Shown here one piece after another: positions 8,554 through 17,515 of a stretch of DNA of 64,000 nucleotides. The notes beneath the pieces are model-generated. The model ran no database searches and had not been told where the DNA came from. It saw only the letters and a list, made by a program, of their open reading frames with translations. Within the stretch, counting starts at the first letter, position 1, and every line of letters begins with the position of its first letter. The stretch comes from an uncultured Bacilli bacterium. GTDB lineage: Bacteria; Bacillota_I; Bacilli_A; RF39; UBA660. The position numbers and the translations under genes are program-made. The DNA is taken from contig CAJUPN010000004.1 in assembly GCA_910588195.1 (NCBI GenBank), forward strand, positions 1-64,000, given 5' to 3'.

Positions 8554-9456
8554 CTACTTATCTCTAAGTTTATAAATCTTTATTTGTTTTACTTTATTTA
8601 TAACTGCTAGTGACTCTCTGTGTGGAACATCTCCTTCAAAGACTAAAACTCCCCCGTTTTTTTCTGCTACTTTTTGATAAGCAATATCTTCTACTAAAGC
8701 AGCTACATAAAGTTCTTTATTATATTCATCATCAATAGTATCAACATACTCAACTAAAGTTTTTAAAGCATCTGTTGCATATCCCTTTGATTCAAAGCCT
8801 TCATCAATCTTATAGCTAACATTTCCTTGATAAGAAAAATTTGATTCATCACTTTTTCTTAAAGATACATCAATTGAGCCAATCAATTCGTAAGTATAAC
8901 TATCAGCTATATTTAATTTTAACTTACTATAATTTAAATTTCTAAACGAATTTAAATAAAGAATAACTTTCTTGCCACAAGCTACAGTAGAAATACTATC
9001 TTTGTTTATTATCCCCATATTAAGACAAATAAATATTTTGTTTGAATCAATTGGTAAATATTGATATAAATTTTCAAAATTATCTAAAAATTCAGTTATA
9101 CTATCAAACACTTCATGTTTATCATAAGGCGTCATATCACAAGAGTTATACTCATTTTCTCCATCAAAATAGGTATACCCATTAGAAGAAAAATCCACCT
9201 CAAGAATACTTTTTCCATCAATTAAAACCATTGACCTATCTTTTCTCTTTATAATCATATTCTTCTCAATTTTATCAATAAAAAGAGATGTACCTTCTTC
9301 AATTATTAAATCTTCAAATCTATTTTCTCCAGCAATAAATGGATAATTTAATAATATATCTAACATAGGTACATCTCTTTTTAACTTTATAGAAAGCATT
9401 TTATCGTTTTCAATTACATCATTGTATAAACTTACCATATTATAAGTTTTTGTCAT
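8554..9456 (-). CDS. GNAT-fold N-acetyltransferase domain protein
   Basis: The C-terminal half (about residues 165-285) reads as a GNAT acetyl-CoA-dependent transferase: a beta segment ELIGSIDVSLR, then NVSYKIDEGFESKGYATDAL, where the GKGYATEAL-like turn forms the acetyl-CoA pyrophosphate loop, and a YQKVAEKNGG helix typical of motif B. The first about 150 residues are unassigned and could recognise the acceptor. The substrate is unknown. The start follows AAGGTGAGG. Soluble, no signal sequence. It sits between the XRE-CYTH gene (with a terminator between) and the M29 peptidase gene, with which it may form a transcript. Confidence 0.75.
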   Translation of the reverse strand: MTKTYNMVSLYNDVIENDKMLSIKLKRDVPMLDILLNYPFIAGENRFEDLIIEEGTSLFIDKIEKNMIIKRKDRSMVLIDGKSILEVDFSSNGYTYFDGENEYNSCDMTPYDKHEVFDSITEFLDNFENLYQYLPIDSNKIFICLNMGIINKDSISTVACGKKVILYLNSFRNLNYSKLKLNIADSYTYELIGSIDVSLRKSDESNFSYQGNVSYKIDEGFESKGYATDALKTLVEYVDTIDDEYNKELYVAALVEDIAYQKVAEKNGGVLVFEGDVPHRESLAVINKVKQIKIYKLRDK

Positions 9457-9507
9457 TTTACCTCACCTTACCCTGTCTAATTTCACTTCTTACATTATAA
9501 CAAAATA

Positions 9508-9531
9508 AAAAAAGTAATTAAATACTTTTTT
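9508..9531 (-). terminator. Terminator of the XRE-CYTH gene
   Basis: Minus-strand stem AAAAAAGTA / TACTTTTTT (arms 9523-9531 and 9508-9516) with a 6-base loop, overlapping the 3' end of the coding region. The stem is A/T-rich but ends in a T run. Confidence 0.65.
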
Positions 9532-10279
9532 TAGATTTGTATATTAAATGATAAGGATATCCTCTTTTATCAATATTTTTCATATTCAAATTAAAAGCCT
9601 TAACTACCTCTATTAATTTATCATATTCTTCTCTAGGTCCTAAATCATAATTTTTAACTTCAATCTCAACAAAATATCCAAGTTCTAAAACACTATCTAA
9701 AGATATTTCATATTTGTCTTGATACATATATCGTAGTCTCCTCTTATCAACAACTGCAATAACTTCTAAATCAAGTATCTTAAAGATTTTATCTAAATTA
9801 TCCTCATCATCTATAGTAACTTCATATTCATCACAATATTTATTTTGATACCAATGCTTATAATTAAGAATCTTTTTATTTCCTCTAATACCAATTCTTA
9901 ACCAATCTAAAACATCTTCATTACCTTCTTTTAAAAAAGACTTATTGGTTGGTTGATAATACGTATCAACTTGTCTTGAATCACTTTTAAATTCTGCAAT
10001 TTTATCTAGCTTTTCTTTTAAACAATTATATTCTATTTCTGATAATCTAATCTTTATTTCTGTTTCAATATCCATTTTAGAATCTGTCCCATATATCAAA
10101 TAACTAATCGGAGTTTCTAATATCTCACTAATATTTGTAACAATATCTAAAGATGGTTCAGTTCTTTCACTTTCCCAGCTAGAAACTGTTTTATCTGAAA
10201 CAAATAGCTTATTAGCTAATTCATCCTGTGTCATTCCACACTTTTTTCTGATTTCACATATTCTTTTTCCTATTCCCAT
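9518..10279 (-). CDS. XRE-family HTH regulator fused to a CYTH (triphosphate tunnel) domain
   Basis: The N-terminal about 65 residues form a lambda-repressor-type HTH (CGMTQDELANKLFVSDKTVSSWESER). After a short linker the rest is a CYTH domain, the fold of class IV adenylate cyclases and thiamine triphosphatases. It starts with the ExExK signature ETEIK, followed by LRIGIRG, a CDEYEVTIDDEDNLDKIF segment, KRRLRYMY, the ISLDSVLELG strand and FVEIEV. Most charged tunnel residues are kept, so it may bind or hydrolyse a triphosphate compound. ATG at 10279 is preferred: AGGTGAT lies 5 bases upstream, while the GTG at 10288 is inside that site. The regulatory reading (HTH gated by a nucleotide or polyphosphate) is inference; the enzyme activity is untested. 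Confidence 0.85.
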   Translation of the reverse strand: MGIGKRICEIRKKCGMTQDELANKLFVSDKTVSSWESERTEPSLDIVTNISEILETPISYLIYGTDSKMDIETEIKIRLSEIEYNCLKEKLDKIAEFKSDSRQVDTYYQPTNKSFLKEGNEDVLDWLRIGIRGNKKILNYKHWYQNKYCDEYEVTIDDEDNLDKIFKILDLEVIAVVDKRRLRYMYQDKYEISLDSVLELGYFVEIEVKNYDLGPREEYDKLIEVVKAFNLNMKNIDKRGYPYHLIYKSKKSI

Positions 10280-10360
10280 AAATATCACCTAAATAAAGCA
10301 TAACACAGTTATTTGTTTTCTTTTACCTACATTTTGTAGAGTTTTATTATATTATAACCA

Positions 10361-11500
10361 TTAACTAGCTCTTCTCTTATAAAGACCAATTAAATTATTA
10401 AGAATAATAAAAATTAAAGAAAATAGAAGCATAATCAAAATATTTTGCCAAACATCACCTAAAGTTGAAAAATTAATAACTTCAATACCTTTAAGTAGAT
10501 CATTTGAATTTATATAATAATAAGATGGAAGCAAATGAGCAAACGCTACAACTGAATCAGGTAACAAAGATATAGGAACAAAGGACCCACATAAGAATGA
10601 GGAACCTAAAGCTACCACATTAATAATACCAGAGATAGCTTCTTTACTTCTTACTAAAGTACTAATGAAAAGTGCTATAGTAAGAGAGACAAATATAAAG
10701 ACTAAAGAATTTAACATATAAATGATTCCTCTTAAAGAAAACATAATATTCCCCAGTAAAATGAATGCTAGACCATTAACTAAAATAAAGATGATTAAAC
10801 CATAAAGAAGACTTGCACTTAATATTGAAAAATTATAAGCTTTTATACTTTTACTACTAATAATTGTTCTCTTTCTAATATTCTTATCATTAAAACTACT
10901 CATAACTAAACAAATTATAAATATCACAATTGCCATAATACTATAGTTTGCAAAAGAATAATAACTAGTCGCTCTTGTAACACTTGATGTATCAAGCTTC
11001 GATTTTATTTTAACATCTGTAGCAGAAATTATTGTAGCATTGATTGACTTAATTAATTCTTCTTCACTAGCACTCTCATCTAAATATACTTTCTGTACTT
11101 TTAAATAACGTTCTAATAAATTATTAGCTAAAGTTGCTTCATAGTCACCCAAACTTTTAATTTCAATATCAAGCGGGTTTTCACTAAATAATGCATCCCC
11201 ATATTGGGAAGGAATATAAATAACATAACTTATATCACGATAAAAAATTGCATCATCTATACTATCTTCATCAATTGCTTTGACATCACTAACATCTGTC
11301 ATATAATTTTCTAAATTATCAGCTACTAAAGAAGAATCTTTATTAATTATACTTATACTTGGTTTACTAGAAGTAAAATCCATATTATTATCATTAGCAC
11401 TCATATTAATTGCACCAAAAATAACTAACATAACAGTATAAACCATAATAAAACCTTTATACTTGTTGACTATTTTCCAAAAAGTTTTAAATAGAATCAT
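10361..11500 (-). CDS. ABC-2 type transporter permease (second permease)
   Basis: Integral membrane subunit of an ABC exporter. One N-terminal TM helix (near residues 15-32) is followed by an extracytoplasmic domain of about 150 residues and then about five C-terminal TM helices including IMAIVIFIICLVMSSF and GSSFLCGSFVPISLLP, the ABC2_membrane_3 layout (DrrB/YhgE-like). The gene starts 14 bases inside the end of the preceding permease gene, so the two are translationally coupled. Together with the ATPase at 12644-13582 it forms a heterodimeric exporter. Likely substrates are drugs, lipids or peptides; none can be named from sequence. Confidence 0.85.
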   Translation of the reverse strand: MILFKTFWKIVNKYKGFIMVYTVMLVIFGAINMSANDNNMDFTSSKPSISIINKDSSLVADNLENYMTDVSDVKAIDEDSIDDAIFYRDISYVIYIPSQYGDALFSENPLDIEIKSLGDYEATLANNLLERYLKVQKVYLDESASEEELIKSINATIISATDVKIKSKLDTSSVTRATSYYSFANYSIMAIVIFIICLVMSSFNDKNIRKRTIISSKSIKAYNFSILSASLLYGLIIFILVNGLAFILLGNIMFSLRGIIYMLNSLVFIFVSLTIALFISTLVRSKEAISGIINVVALGSSFLCGSFVPISLLPDSVVAFAHLLPSYYYINSNDLLKGIEVINFSTLGDVWQNILIMLLFSLIFIILNNLIGLYKRRAS

Positions 11501-12644
11501 ACTTTTGCCTCCTTAAACCACGGTAAGAAATAAGTAACATTACAGCTGAAAAAACCAATAATAATATTAAATCAAGGATAAAATTATCATTTAACCCATA
11601 ATAATATAAATTATAAAATCCATCTGTTATTAAAGCCGCTGGATTAACTAAATTAACAAGTGGAGCATAAGTATCCACAACATATTTCATAGTTATTCCC
11701 ATCATTCCAGAAAGGAAACATCCAAACATAGTAACAGCAATTAAAATACCCGTTTTAGTATTCTCACTAGCCCTTATAAGAGTTGCAATAGCAACACCTA
11801 ATGTTAATCCAGCAAAAGAACCAATAAGAGCTAATATAATTATATATAAAAGATTATTGCCGTAATCAACTGAAAGTACAAATATCGTAAATAAGAACAG
11901 TAAAGCAAGCTCTAATATTTGTATTAAATAACTAGCAAGTAAACTACTAAGTAATAAAGAACTCTTCTTTATCGCAGTAACAGCTGTTCTCTTCCCAATA
12001 CTACCCATATTAGCTAATTTCAAATTTGTAATATAAATAGCAATCGTACCACCATACAAGGCTGTCATAGCTATTAAAGTATAATATTCTATCATTGTAT
12101 AACTAATATTATCTTTAGTTTGATCCTTTAAAGATACGCTCGTATTTAATACTTTAGATTTTATTTCCCCTATAATTAATTCAATTTCTGAATATTTATT
12201 ATTTTCTAATCTCTTTTGAATCAAAGAATTAATCATTTCTTTATTACTCTCAATTTCATCAACAACGAATTTTAAGATAGTTTCATTAATTCCATTTTGA
12301 TTAATAGTAATTGAAACACTTTCAGAAAATTCTAAATATCCAACAATCTCTTTATCTTCTAGTAACACATCAGCTTCTTCTTTACTTACATAATTTATAT
12401 CAAAAAGCTTATCATCACCTTCACTTAATGAAGTATAAGCTTCTTTATAGATTGGATTATTCAAATACTCTTCACTATTAACTATTGCAATATCAAAAGA
12501 TGAAAAACTCTCATTTTTCTCAATATCTTTAAAAGCCAAATTAAAAAGTAACCCTAAAACTATTGGAAAGGCAAAAGACCAAAACATTAAAGGCTTATTC
12601 CTAAATAAAACTTTTAAAGAATATAAAAAATTATGAAAAAACAT
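11487..12644 (-). CDS. ABC-2 type transporter permease (first permease)
   Basis: Membrane subunit with the same plan as its neighbour: an N-terminal helix (MFWSFAFPIVLGLLFNLAF), a large external domain to about residue 180, then a cluster of about five helices (MTALYGGTIAIYI, LLFLFTIFVLSV, AGLTLGVAIATL, FGCFLSGMMGITM, ILLLVFSAVMLLI). ABC-2 family 3. Its first base overlaps the last base of the ATPase gene and its end overlaps the next permease by 14 bases, so the three are one operon. The paralogous pair suggests a heterodimeric channel. Confidence 0.85.
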   Translation of the reverse strand: MFFHNFLYSLKVLFRNKPLMFWSFAFPIVLGLLFNLAFKDIEKNESFSSFDIAIVNSEEYLNNPIYKEAYTSLSEGDDKLFDINYVSKEEADVLLEDKEIVGYLEFSESVSITINQNGINETILKFVVDEIESNKEMINSLIQKRLENNKYSEIELIIGEIKSKVLNTSVSLKDQTKDNISYTMIEYYTLIAMTALYGGTIAIYITNLKLANMGSIGKRTAVTAIKKSSLLLSSLLASYLIQILELALLFLFTIFVLSVDYGNNLLYIIILALIGSFAGLTLGVAIATLIRASENTKTGILIAVTMFGCFLSGMMGITMKYVVDTYAPLVNLVNPAALITDGFYNLYYYGLNDNFILDLILLLVFSAVMLLISYRGLRRQKYDSI

Positions 12645-13582
12645 TAGTCTCTAAGTTCCTTTCCTGTAAGACTTAAGAAAACATCATTTAATGTTGGTTT
12701 TTCAGAATATAGACTACTATATTTAACCTTATATTTCTTAAGTAAATCCATTAACTCAACTAAATTATTTTTGCCTTTTTTATAGGTGACTTTTAATGTG
12801 TTTTTCTGTAAATGTACTTCATCAACATTTTTGTTATTATTTAATTCTTCTAAAATTTTTTTACTTACCTTTATTCCTTCAACTGTAATTTTTTCATCAA
12901 TATTGGCAAGTTCTTTTAATTCCTCACTTGTTCCACTAGCTAAAATAACCCCTTTATCTAAAATTATAATTCGGTCACATAATATTTCAACTTCTTCCAT
13001 ATAATGCGTTGTATAAATGATTGTAGCTCCCTTATCTCTTAACTCTTCTATTCCTTCCAAAATATTATTTCTACTTTGGGGATCAACAGCAACAGTTGGT
13101 TCATCAAAAAAAATAATACTAGGTTTATGTGCTATTCCACATGCAATATTTAATCTTCTTAAAAGACCACCAGATAGTTGCTTAGGAGTATATTTTTTAT
13201 AAGCTTCAAGACCAACCAATTTTAAAGCTTCCGTAACACAGTCTCTTCTTTTCTTCTTGTCTTTTATATAAAGACCACAAAAATAATCGACATTATCAAA
13301 AACACTTAATTCGTCAAAAACTGCTACATCTTGAAAAATAACGCCAATATTTTTCTTTATATCAAATGAATCAGGGGTCATATTTTTACCCATTATTTTA
13401 ATTGTGCCCGATTCATAATTTAGAAGTGAAAGAATGGAATTAATAGTTGTAGTCTTACCACTGCCATTCGGACCAAGTAACCCTAATATTTCTCCCTTTT
13501 CCACTTCAAATGAAAGATTATCTAAAACCTTTGTACTTCCATACGACTTATTAAGTTTCTTTACCTCTATTACCTTACTCAT
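12644..13582 (-). CDS. ABC transporter ATP-binding protein
   Basis: Nucleotide-binding subunit (312 aa) of the exporter encoded just downstream. Walker A is GPNGSGKTT, the signature is LSGGLLRRLNIA and Walker B is IIFFDEPTVAVDP, where VAVDP replaces the usual SGLDP, with the switch histidine in IIYTTHYMEE. A C-terminal domain of about 90 residues follows, as in DrrA/NodI-type subunits. It begins 27 bases after the YdcF-like gene, with GGAG upstream of ATG, and may be cotranscribed with it. Drug or lipid export is the usual role of this class. Confidence 0.92.
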   Translation of the reverse strand: MSKVIEVKKLNKSYGSTKVLDNLSFEVEKGEILGLLGPNGSGKTTTINSILSLLNYESGTIKIMGKNMTPDSFDIKKNIGVIFQDVAVFDELSVFDNVDYFCGLYIKDKKKRRDCVTEALKLVGLEAYKKYTPKQLSGGLLRRLNIACGIAHKPSIIFFDEPTVAVDPQSRNNILEGIEELRDKGATIIYTTHYMEEVEILCDRIIILDKGVILASGTSEELKELANIDEKITVEGIKVSKKILEELNNNKNVDEVHLQKNTLKVTYKKGKNNLVELMDLLKKYKVKYSSLYSEKPTLNDVFLSLTGKELRD

Positions 13583-13609
13583 TTATCATTCTCCTTTTTT
13601 ATAAACTTT

Positions 13610-14032
13610 CTATCTAAACATATTCCAAATAATATCAATGACATTATAAAAAGCCTCACTCAATTTAACAGTTAAAGGATCCTCATTTTTAGACACTATA
13701 ACTTGAGCATCAAAATGTAAACTTTTCATTATTCTAATAACCCTCTTTTTATGAAATTGACTTGTAATCACTATTTTCATATTTTCATCAATTATCAATT
13801 TTTGAACATTCTTAATATTTTGAAAAGTATTATGAGAATTATTATCAATAATTACTTTTAATTGTAACTTCAAGACATTATCTATATAATTTTTCATATA
13901 AAGTGTTTCAACTTTTGTTCCAGTTAAAATAACAATCTCTATATCATTTATATTACTTAGTAAAGCAAGACGATCATTTAAAATTTTACCAAGTTTTTTA
14001 TAGCCTAAAACTATAACTGTTTTCTTATTCAT
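13610..14032 (-). CDS. YdcF-like protein (DUF218), compact form
   Basis: Short member (140 aa) of the DUF218/YdcF/SanA/ElyC superfamily. The family pattern is seen as VIVLGYKKLG at the start, IVILTGTK, then NNSHNTFQNI (the polar S-x-NT-x-xN motif) and IVITSQFHKKRV (the fH-x-x-R motif). It lacks the membrane anchor of most relatives. ATG at 14032 is chosen over an upstream TTG because TGGAG lies 5 to 6 bases before it. Some family members affect envelope polysaccharide or vancomycin sensitivity, which would fit its place ahead of an ABC exporter operon, but that is inference. Confidence 0.7.
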   Translation of the reverse strand: MNKKTVIVLGYKKLGKILNDRLALLSNINDIEIVILTGTKVETLYMKNYIDNVLKLQLKVIIDNNSHNTFQNIKNVQKLIIDENMKIVITSQFHKKRVIRIMKSLHFDAQVIVSKNEDPLTVKLSEAFYNVIDIIWNMFR

Positions 14033-14130
14033 ATAAACTCCATTTTTTAAGATCAACTTTATAATATAGACAAATAAATTATACCACTAATTAAGTTAAT
14101 ATTTATATAAAAAATAAAAAAAGATAATAA

Positions 14131-14173
14131 TTTCATAAACTTAAAAGAAGTTAATTATTTTAAGTTTATGAAA
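14131..14173 (-). terminator. Strong terminator overlapping the end of the 190-aa gene
   Basis: A perfect 16-bp stem (arms 14158-14173 and 14131-14146) with an 11-base loop is followed on the minus strand by a T-rich tail. The stop codon at 14141 lies in the downstream arm, so the last codons are part of the hairpin. Confidence 0.9.
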
Positions 14174-14713
14174 CTCTTGTGTTTTTTCCTCTTCTATATT
14201 AGACTGTGTCTTATCATCATTTGAAAGTTCATCCAAAATATTTGCAATAAAAGATGCGTACATTTGAAAATCTTCCGAAGAAGCATGAACATAATTGCAA
14301 AGTTCAGCATCAGCAATTGAAGGTAAAACCTCCTCTTTAGTAAAATGAAGTTTTACTAACATCCTTAATTCGGAAGTATTGTGAATATGTTCAAACTCAC
14401 TCGCCAAAATATTAAGCATTTTATTAGTATGTTTATTAAATTCAACAACTTCATTTATCTCTTCTGAAGCATTCCCAAACATTAAAGAAACTAAAATATC
14501 TTGTAATTCCATACTCATTGGCATATCAATATCCCTATATCCCTCAGCTACAAAACTAGTTCGCAGAAAAGTAACTCCATATTCTCTTAAAAAATATACC
14601 ATTGCTTGAAATTCAATAGTTAAATCTTGCCTATCTCCATTTAAATCTGGAGTTTTACCATATAGACGTGTATATGCTTGATATAAAGATGCAACTATTT
14701 TTTTATCTTCCAT
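14141..14713 (-). CDS. Hypothetical helical protein (190 aa), sharing a domain with the gene at 33903
   Basis: No known family recognised. Soluble and helix-rich. Residues about 10-90 (QAYTRLYGKTPDL, QAMVYFLREYGVTF, MPMSMELQDILVSLMFG) can be aligned by eye with residues about 180-260 of the protein at 33903-34904 (IYKLFYGENPNF, QTMLSILEQFGVSL, MPISLNLEQLVSKLFP). This suggests a shared, undescribed domain. The start follows AGAGGTGAATAAT, and a TATAAT box about 25 bases upstream could serve as its -10. It is monocistronic, ending in a strong hairpin. Confidence 0.65.
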   Translation of the reverse strand: MEDKKIVASLYQAYTRLYGKTPDLNGDRQDLTIEFQAMVYFLREYGVTFLRTSFVAEGYRDIDMPMSMELQDILVSLMFGNASEEINEVVEFNKHTNKMLNILASEFEHIHNTSELRMLVKLHFTKEEVLPSIADAELCNYVHASSEDFQMYASFIANILDELSNDDKTQSNIEEEKTQEFHKLKIINFF

Positions 14714-14773
14714 TATTATTCACCTCTAATTTATTATATCATAAATAAATTAGATATTTACTCTTCATAACTC

Positions 14774-15667
14774 TTAATCTCTCTTAAATTTTATTATAAT
14801 ATAAAGAAAATCCTCTTTCAAAAATGCTTCAATTTTTCCCCCAAGAAGCACAGTAAAACTTTTTACAATCGCTAGTCCAAGGCCAGTATTTCCTTTAGTT
14901 CTCGAGATATCTGTCGTATAGAATTCATCAAATATTTGACTAATATCTAAATCATTACTTAAAACTTGATTTGAAAAACTTATTTCAATAAAAGTATCTT
15001 CTTTAAAATCAATAAATAAGTTCCCATCACCATGTTTTAAAGCATTAACAACTAAATTATCAAATATACGTTTTAATAGCTCCTTGTTAGTCTTAATAAG
15101 GCACTTGTTAACATTTTTGGCAATTACAATATTTCTATCTTCCTTTTTAAATTCATCATAATAAGAAACTATAGAATCCTCTAAGAGTTCTATCAAATTC
15201 GCATTATCCTTTTCAATATTTTTAGATTCATTAGAAATTTTAGAAAAGACAAAAAAGGAATCAATTAATTCTTCAAGTCTTAAAAGTCTTTCTTTAATAA
15301 TATTAATTTCATTAAAGTCTATTTCTGATAACTTTTCTTGAGAAAGTAACATATTAGTATAACCTAAAGCCGATGTTAGAGGAGTACGTAAATCATGACT
15401 TATATTTAACATTACACTATTAAGCATCTTCTTTTGTTTCACTTCAGCACTGAAATTCTCTTTTTCATTCTTCAAAATCTTATTTATCTCATCGATAAGT
15501 TCAGTCAATTCTTTAGCTTTAAATTCTGAGTTAACTAAATTATTACTATTATTCTTGTGAATTAAAAAGATTTCTTTTTTTATTCTTCTTACTTCTCGTT
15601 TCATAAAAAAAAGATATGATAAGAGGAATAAAATAATTATTACTAATATTATTATTACTATTTCCAT
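14774..15667 (-). CDS. Sensor histidine kinase, module 1
   Basis: Membrane-anchored HK with a single N-terminal TM helix (residues 2-22) and no periplasmic domain, as in kinases that read out an accompanying transporter. The phospho-acceptor is in NISHDLRTPLTSALGY; the N box is in RIFDNLVVNALKHG and the G box in NTGLGLAIVKSF. Last gene of the module RR (17516), ATPase (16523), permease (15684), HK. It starts 16 bases after the permease stop. It probably phosphorylates the response regulator at 17516-18175. Paralogue of the kinase at 20894-21787. Confidence 0.9.
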   Translation of the reverse strand: MEIVIIILVIIILFLLSYLFFMKREVRRIKKEIFLIHKNNSNNLVNSEFKAKELTELIDEINKILKNEKENFSAEVKQKKMLNSVMLNISHDLRTPLTSALGYTNMLLSQEKLSEIDFNEINIIKERLLRLEELIDSFFVFSKISNESKNIEKDNANLIELLEDSIVSYYDEFKKEDRNIVIAKNVNKCLIKTNKELLKRIFDNLVVNALKHGDGNLFIDFKEDTFIEISFSNQVLSNDLDISQIFDEFYTTDISRTKGNTGLGLAIVKSFTVLLGGKIEAFLKEDFLYIIIKFKRD

Positions 15668-15683
15668 CTCATCACACCTTAAT

Positions 15684-16523
15684 TTATTTTATTTCCTTAT
15701 TTTTAAAGACCAAATAACCAATAAAATTAAATAATACAATATAGACAAAACCTAAACAAACACATTTTATTATAAAGCTACTACTTGGATTATTAGCTAA
15801 TTTAGCTAAAGCAAATTGAATCTCATAATTATAAAACCAATCAGCTTTTATTCTAAATAAATTAATTATTCCAAGTCCAATTAACTGGACAACCATTATA
15901 AATGGAATTGCAATTGTATTAAATACACTAGTTTTGCCAAAGACAAAGGCAAAAGCTATCAATAAACTCATTATACCATATATTAATGGCATTTGGATAA
16001 TTGTAAGCTTGAAAATCTCTTTAATAGAAGAAGCATAACCTATTCCATTCATAAAATAATTAATCAAATAAGCAGATAGATTATTAAAAAGTAAAATAAA
16101 CGTAGATAAAGTAAAAATCGTAATTACTTTTGAAAGATAATATTTTTTTCGACTAATAGACGATGAAAGTGTATTTTTTACTGTTCGATTAGAAAAATCC
16201 ACACATAAAGTAACAACAGTAATCACGATAAAAACATAATATAAATTAACATTTTGTCCCAATATTTCTTTATCTAGTTTAAATTCACCTTGTGATTTCA
16301 TTACATCTCTCAAAGCAGTTATAGAATTAGCCTTTTGAAGTTTTTCAAAAAATTCTGGATCATTCATTATATCACTAGTACTAGAAGAAACTGATAATCC
16401 AACATGTCCAGGAGATATAGTAAGTGCACTAACAAATCCTGCAAGTAAAATAAAGAGCATACATATATAAATAGCTTTCCCTCGAAGAATTCGATAAAAA
16501 TCAGCTTTAATTAAGTTTAACAT
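15684..16523 (-). CDS. ABC-2 permease (BcrB-like), module 1
   Basis: Membrane subunit (279 aa) with about six TM helices: one at residues 18-36, then, after an external loop carrying SISPGHVGLS-like sequence, YVFIVITVVTLCVDF, TIFTLSTFILLF, IYGIMSLLIAFAFVF, IAIPFIMVVQLIGLG and a last C-terminal helix. It overlaps the ATPase gene by one base, so the two are coupled. Transporters of this BcrAB/LanFE type usually expel bacitracin or lantibiotic-like peptides from the membrane; that role here rests on context with a dedicated two-component pair. Confidence 0.8.
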   Translation of the reverse strand: MLNLIKADFYRILRGKAIYICMLFILLAGFVSALTISPGHVGLSVSSSTSDIMNDPEFFEKLQKANSITALRDVMKSQGEFKLDKEILGQNVNLYYVFIVITVVTLCVDFSNRTVKNTLSSSISRKKYYLSKVITIFTLSTFILLFNNLSAYLINYFMNGIGYASSIKEIFKLTIIQMPLIYGIMSLLIAFAFVFGKTSVFNTIAIPFIMVVQLIGLGIINLFRIKADWFYNYEIQFALAKLANNPSSSFIIKCVCLGFVYIVLFNFIGYLVFKNKEIK

Positions 16524-17437
16524 TATTTGCCCTCCTTTATGATATTTTTAAAATAATCTTCTAAAGAAATACCTGTTTCATTTATACTAAGCACATCAAC
16601 ATCATTTTTTAGAAGAATTTTATTAACTTTATCTGATTCTCCTAAACAATCATAAAGTCTAATTTCTTTTTTATCAATAACCTTATAATTAGTAGTTTTT
16701 AATTTACTTTCAATTACTGTTGCTGCTTTTTTCGTATTATCAACCTTAAGAACTATGCATTTACTACAATCAAAATCAAGTTCTTCTTTCGTTAGTTCCT
16801 TTATAACAACACCTTTATCAATTATACAAAACCTCGTAGCTACTTGGTAAAGCTCTGATAAAATATGACTAGATATTAAAATCGTAATGCCTTTTTCTTC
16901 GTTTAAATTTTTAAAAGTATCTCGAAGTTCACTAATCCCAATTGGATCAAGTCCATTAATAGGTTCATCCAATATAATAAAATCAGGATTATCTAAAATA
17001 GCTAAGGCAACTCCAAGTCTTTGTTTCATTCCTAAAGAAAAGTTTTTAAACTTCTTTTTCCCTGCATCTTCTAAGCCAACTAATTTTATGGCTTCAGTTA
17101 TTTGTTCTAAATTCACTATCCCTCTTTGAAGAGCATAGTATTTTAAATTCTCATAAGCACTCATATTTGGAAAAAAAGCAGCATTTTCAATTAAAGAACC
17201 AATTCTTCTTTTAACCTTAGTTAAGTCTTTATCATTTGAATCAAATAAACTAAATTCTCCACTAGTTTTATTAGTAAGTGTTGTAATAATTTTCATTAAT
17301 GTTGTTTTACCAGCACCATTTCGACCAATCAAACCATAAATATCCCCCTCAAAGATATCTATACTAACATCTTTTAAGGCATAAAAATCACCATACTTTT
17401 TAGTTAAGCAATTTGTACTAACAACTGTCTTTTTCAT
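16523..17437 (-). CDS. ABC transporter ATPase (BcrA-like), module 1
   Basis: ATP-binding subunit, 304 aa. Walker A GRNGAGKTT, signature FSLGMKQRLGVA and Walker B FIILDEPINGLDP are all intact. The GMKQR signature and the DEPINGLDP form are typical of the BcrA/lantibiotic-immunity group. A C-terminal about 85-residue domain follows. It is preceded by its own putative promoter and response-regulator repeats (17460-17514), suggesting the transporter can be induced separately from the regulator gene. The twin ATPase at 22609-23523 has the same length and the same motifs. Confidence 0.92.
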   Translation of the reverse strand: MKKTVVSTNCLTKKYGDFYALKDVSIDIFEGDIYGLIGRNGAGKTTLMKIITTLTNKTSGEFSLFDSNDKDLTKVKRRIGSLIENAAFFPNMSAYENLKYYALQRGIVNLEQITEAIKLVGLEDAGKKKFKNFSLGMKQRLGVALAILDNPDFIILDEPINGLDPIGISELRDTFKNLNEEKGITILISSHILSELYQVATRFCIIDKGVVIKELTKEELDFDCSKCIVLKVDNTKKAATVIESKLKTTNYKVIDKKEIRLYDCLGESDKVNKILLKNDVDVLSINETGISLEDYFKNIIKEGK

Positions 17438-17459
17438 AATATATTCCTCTCTTAATAAG

Positions 17460-17514
17460 ATTATATAAAAAAAGTGTTAAATAAATCTTAACACAATTCT
17501 TAAAAAAGTCTTAA
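17460..17514 (-). promoter_or_regulatory. Putative response-regulator-controlled promoter, module 1
   Basis: In the 78-base gap between regulator and ATPase genes, the coding (minus) strand carries three TTAAGA boxes (17514-17509, 17503-17498, 17491-17486) spaced 11 and 12 bp, about one helical turn. They precede a sequence TTAACACTTTTTTT and a -10 TATAAT (17465-17460). No good -35 box is present. Direct repeats of this spacing are typical targets of OmpR-family dimers. Confidence 0.7.
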
Positions 17515-17515
17515 A

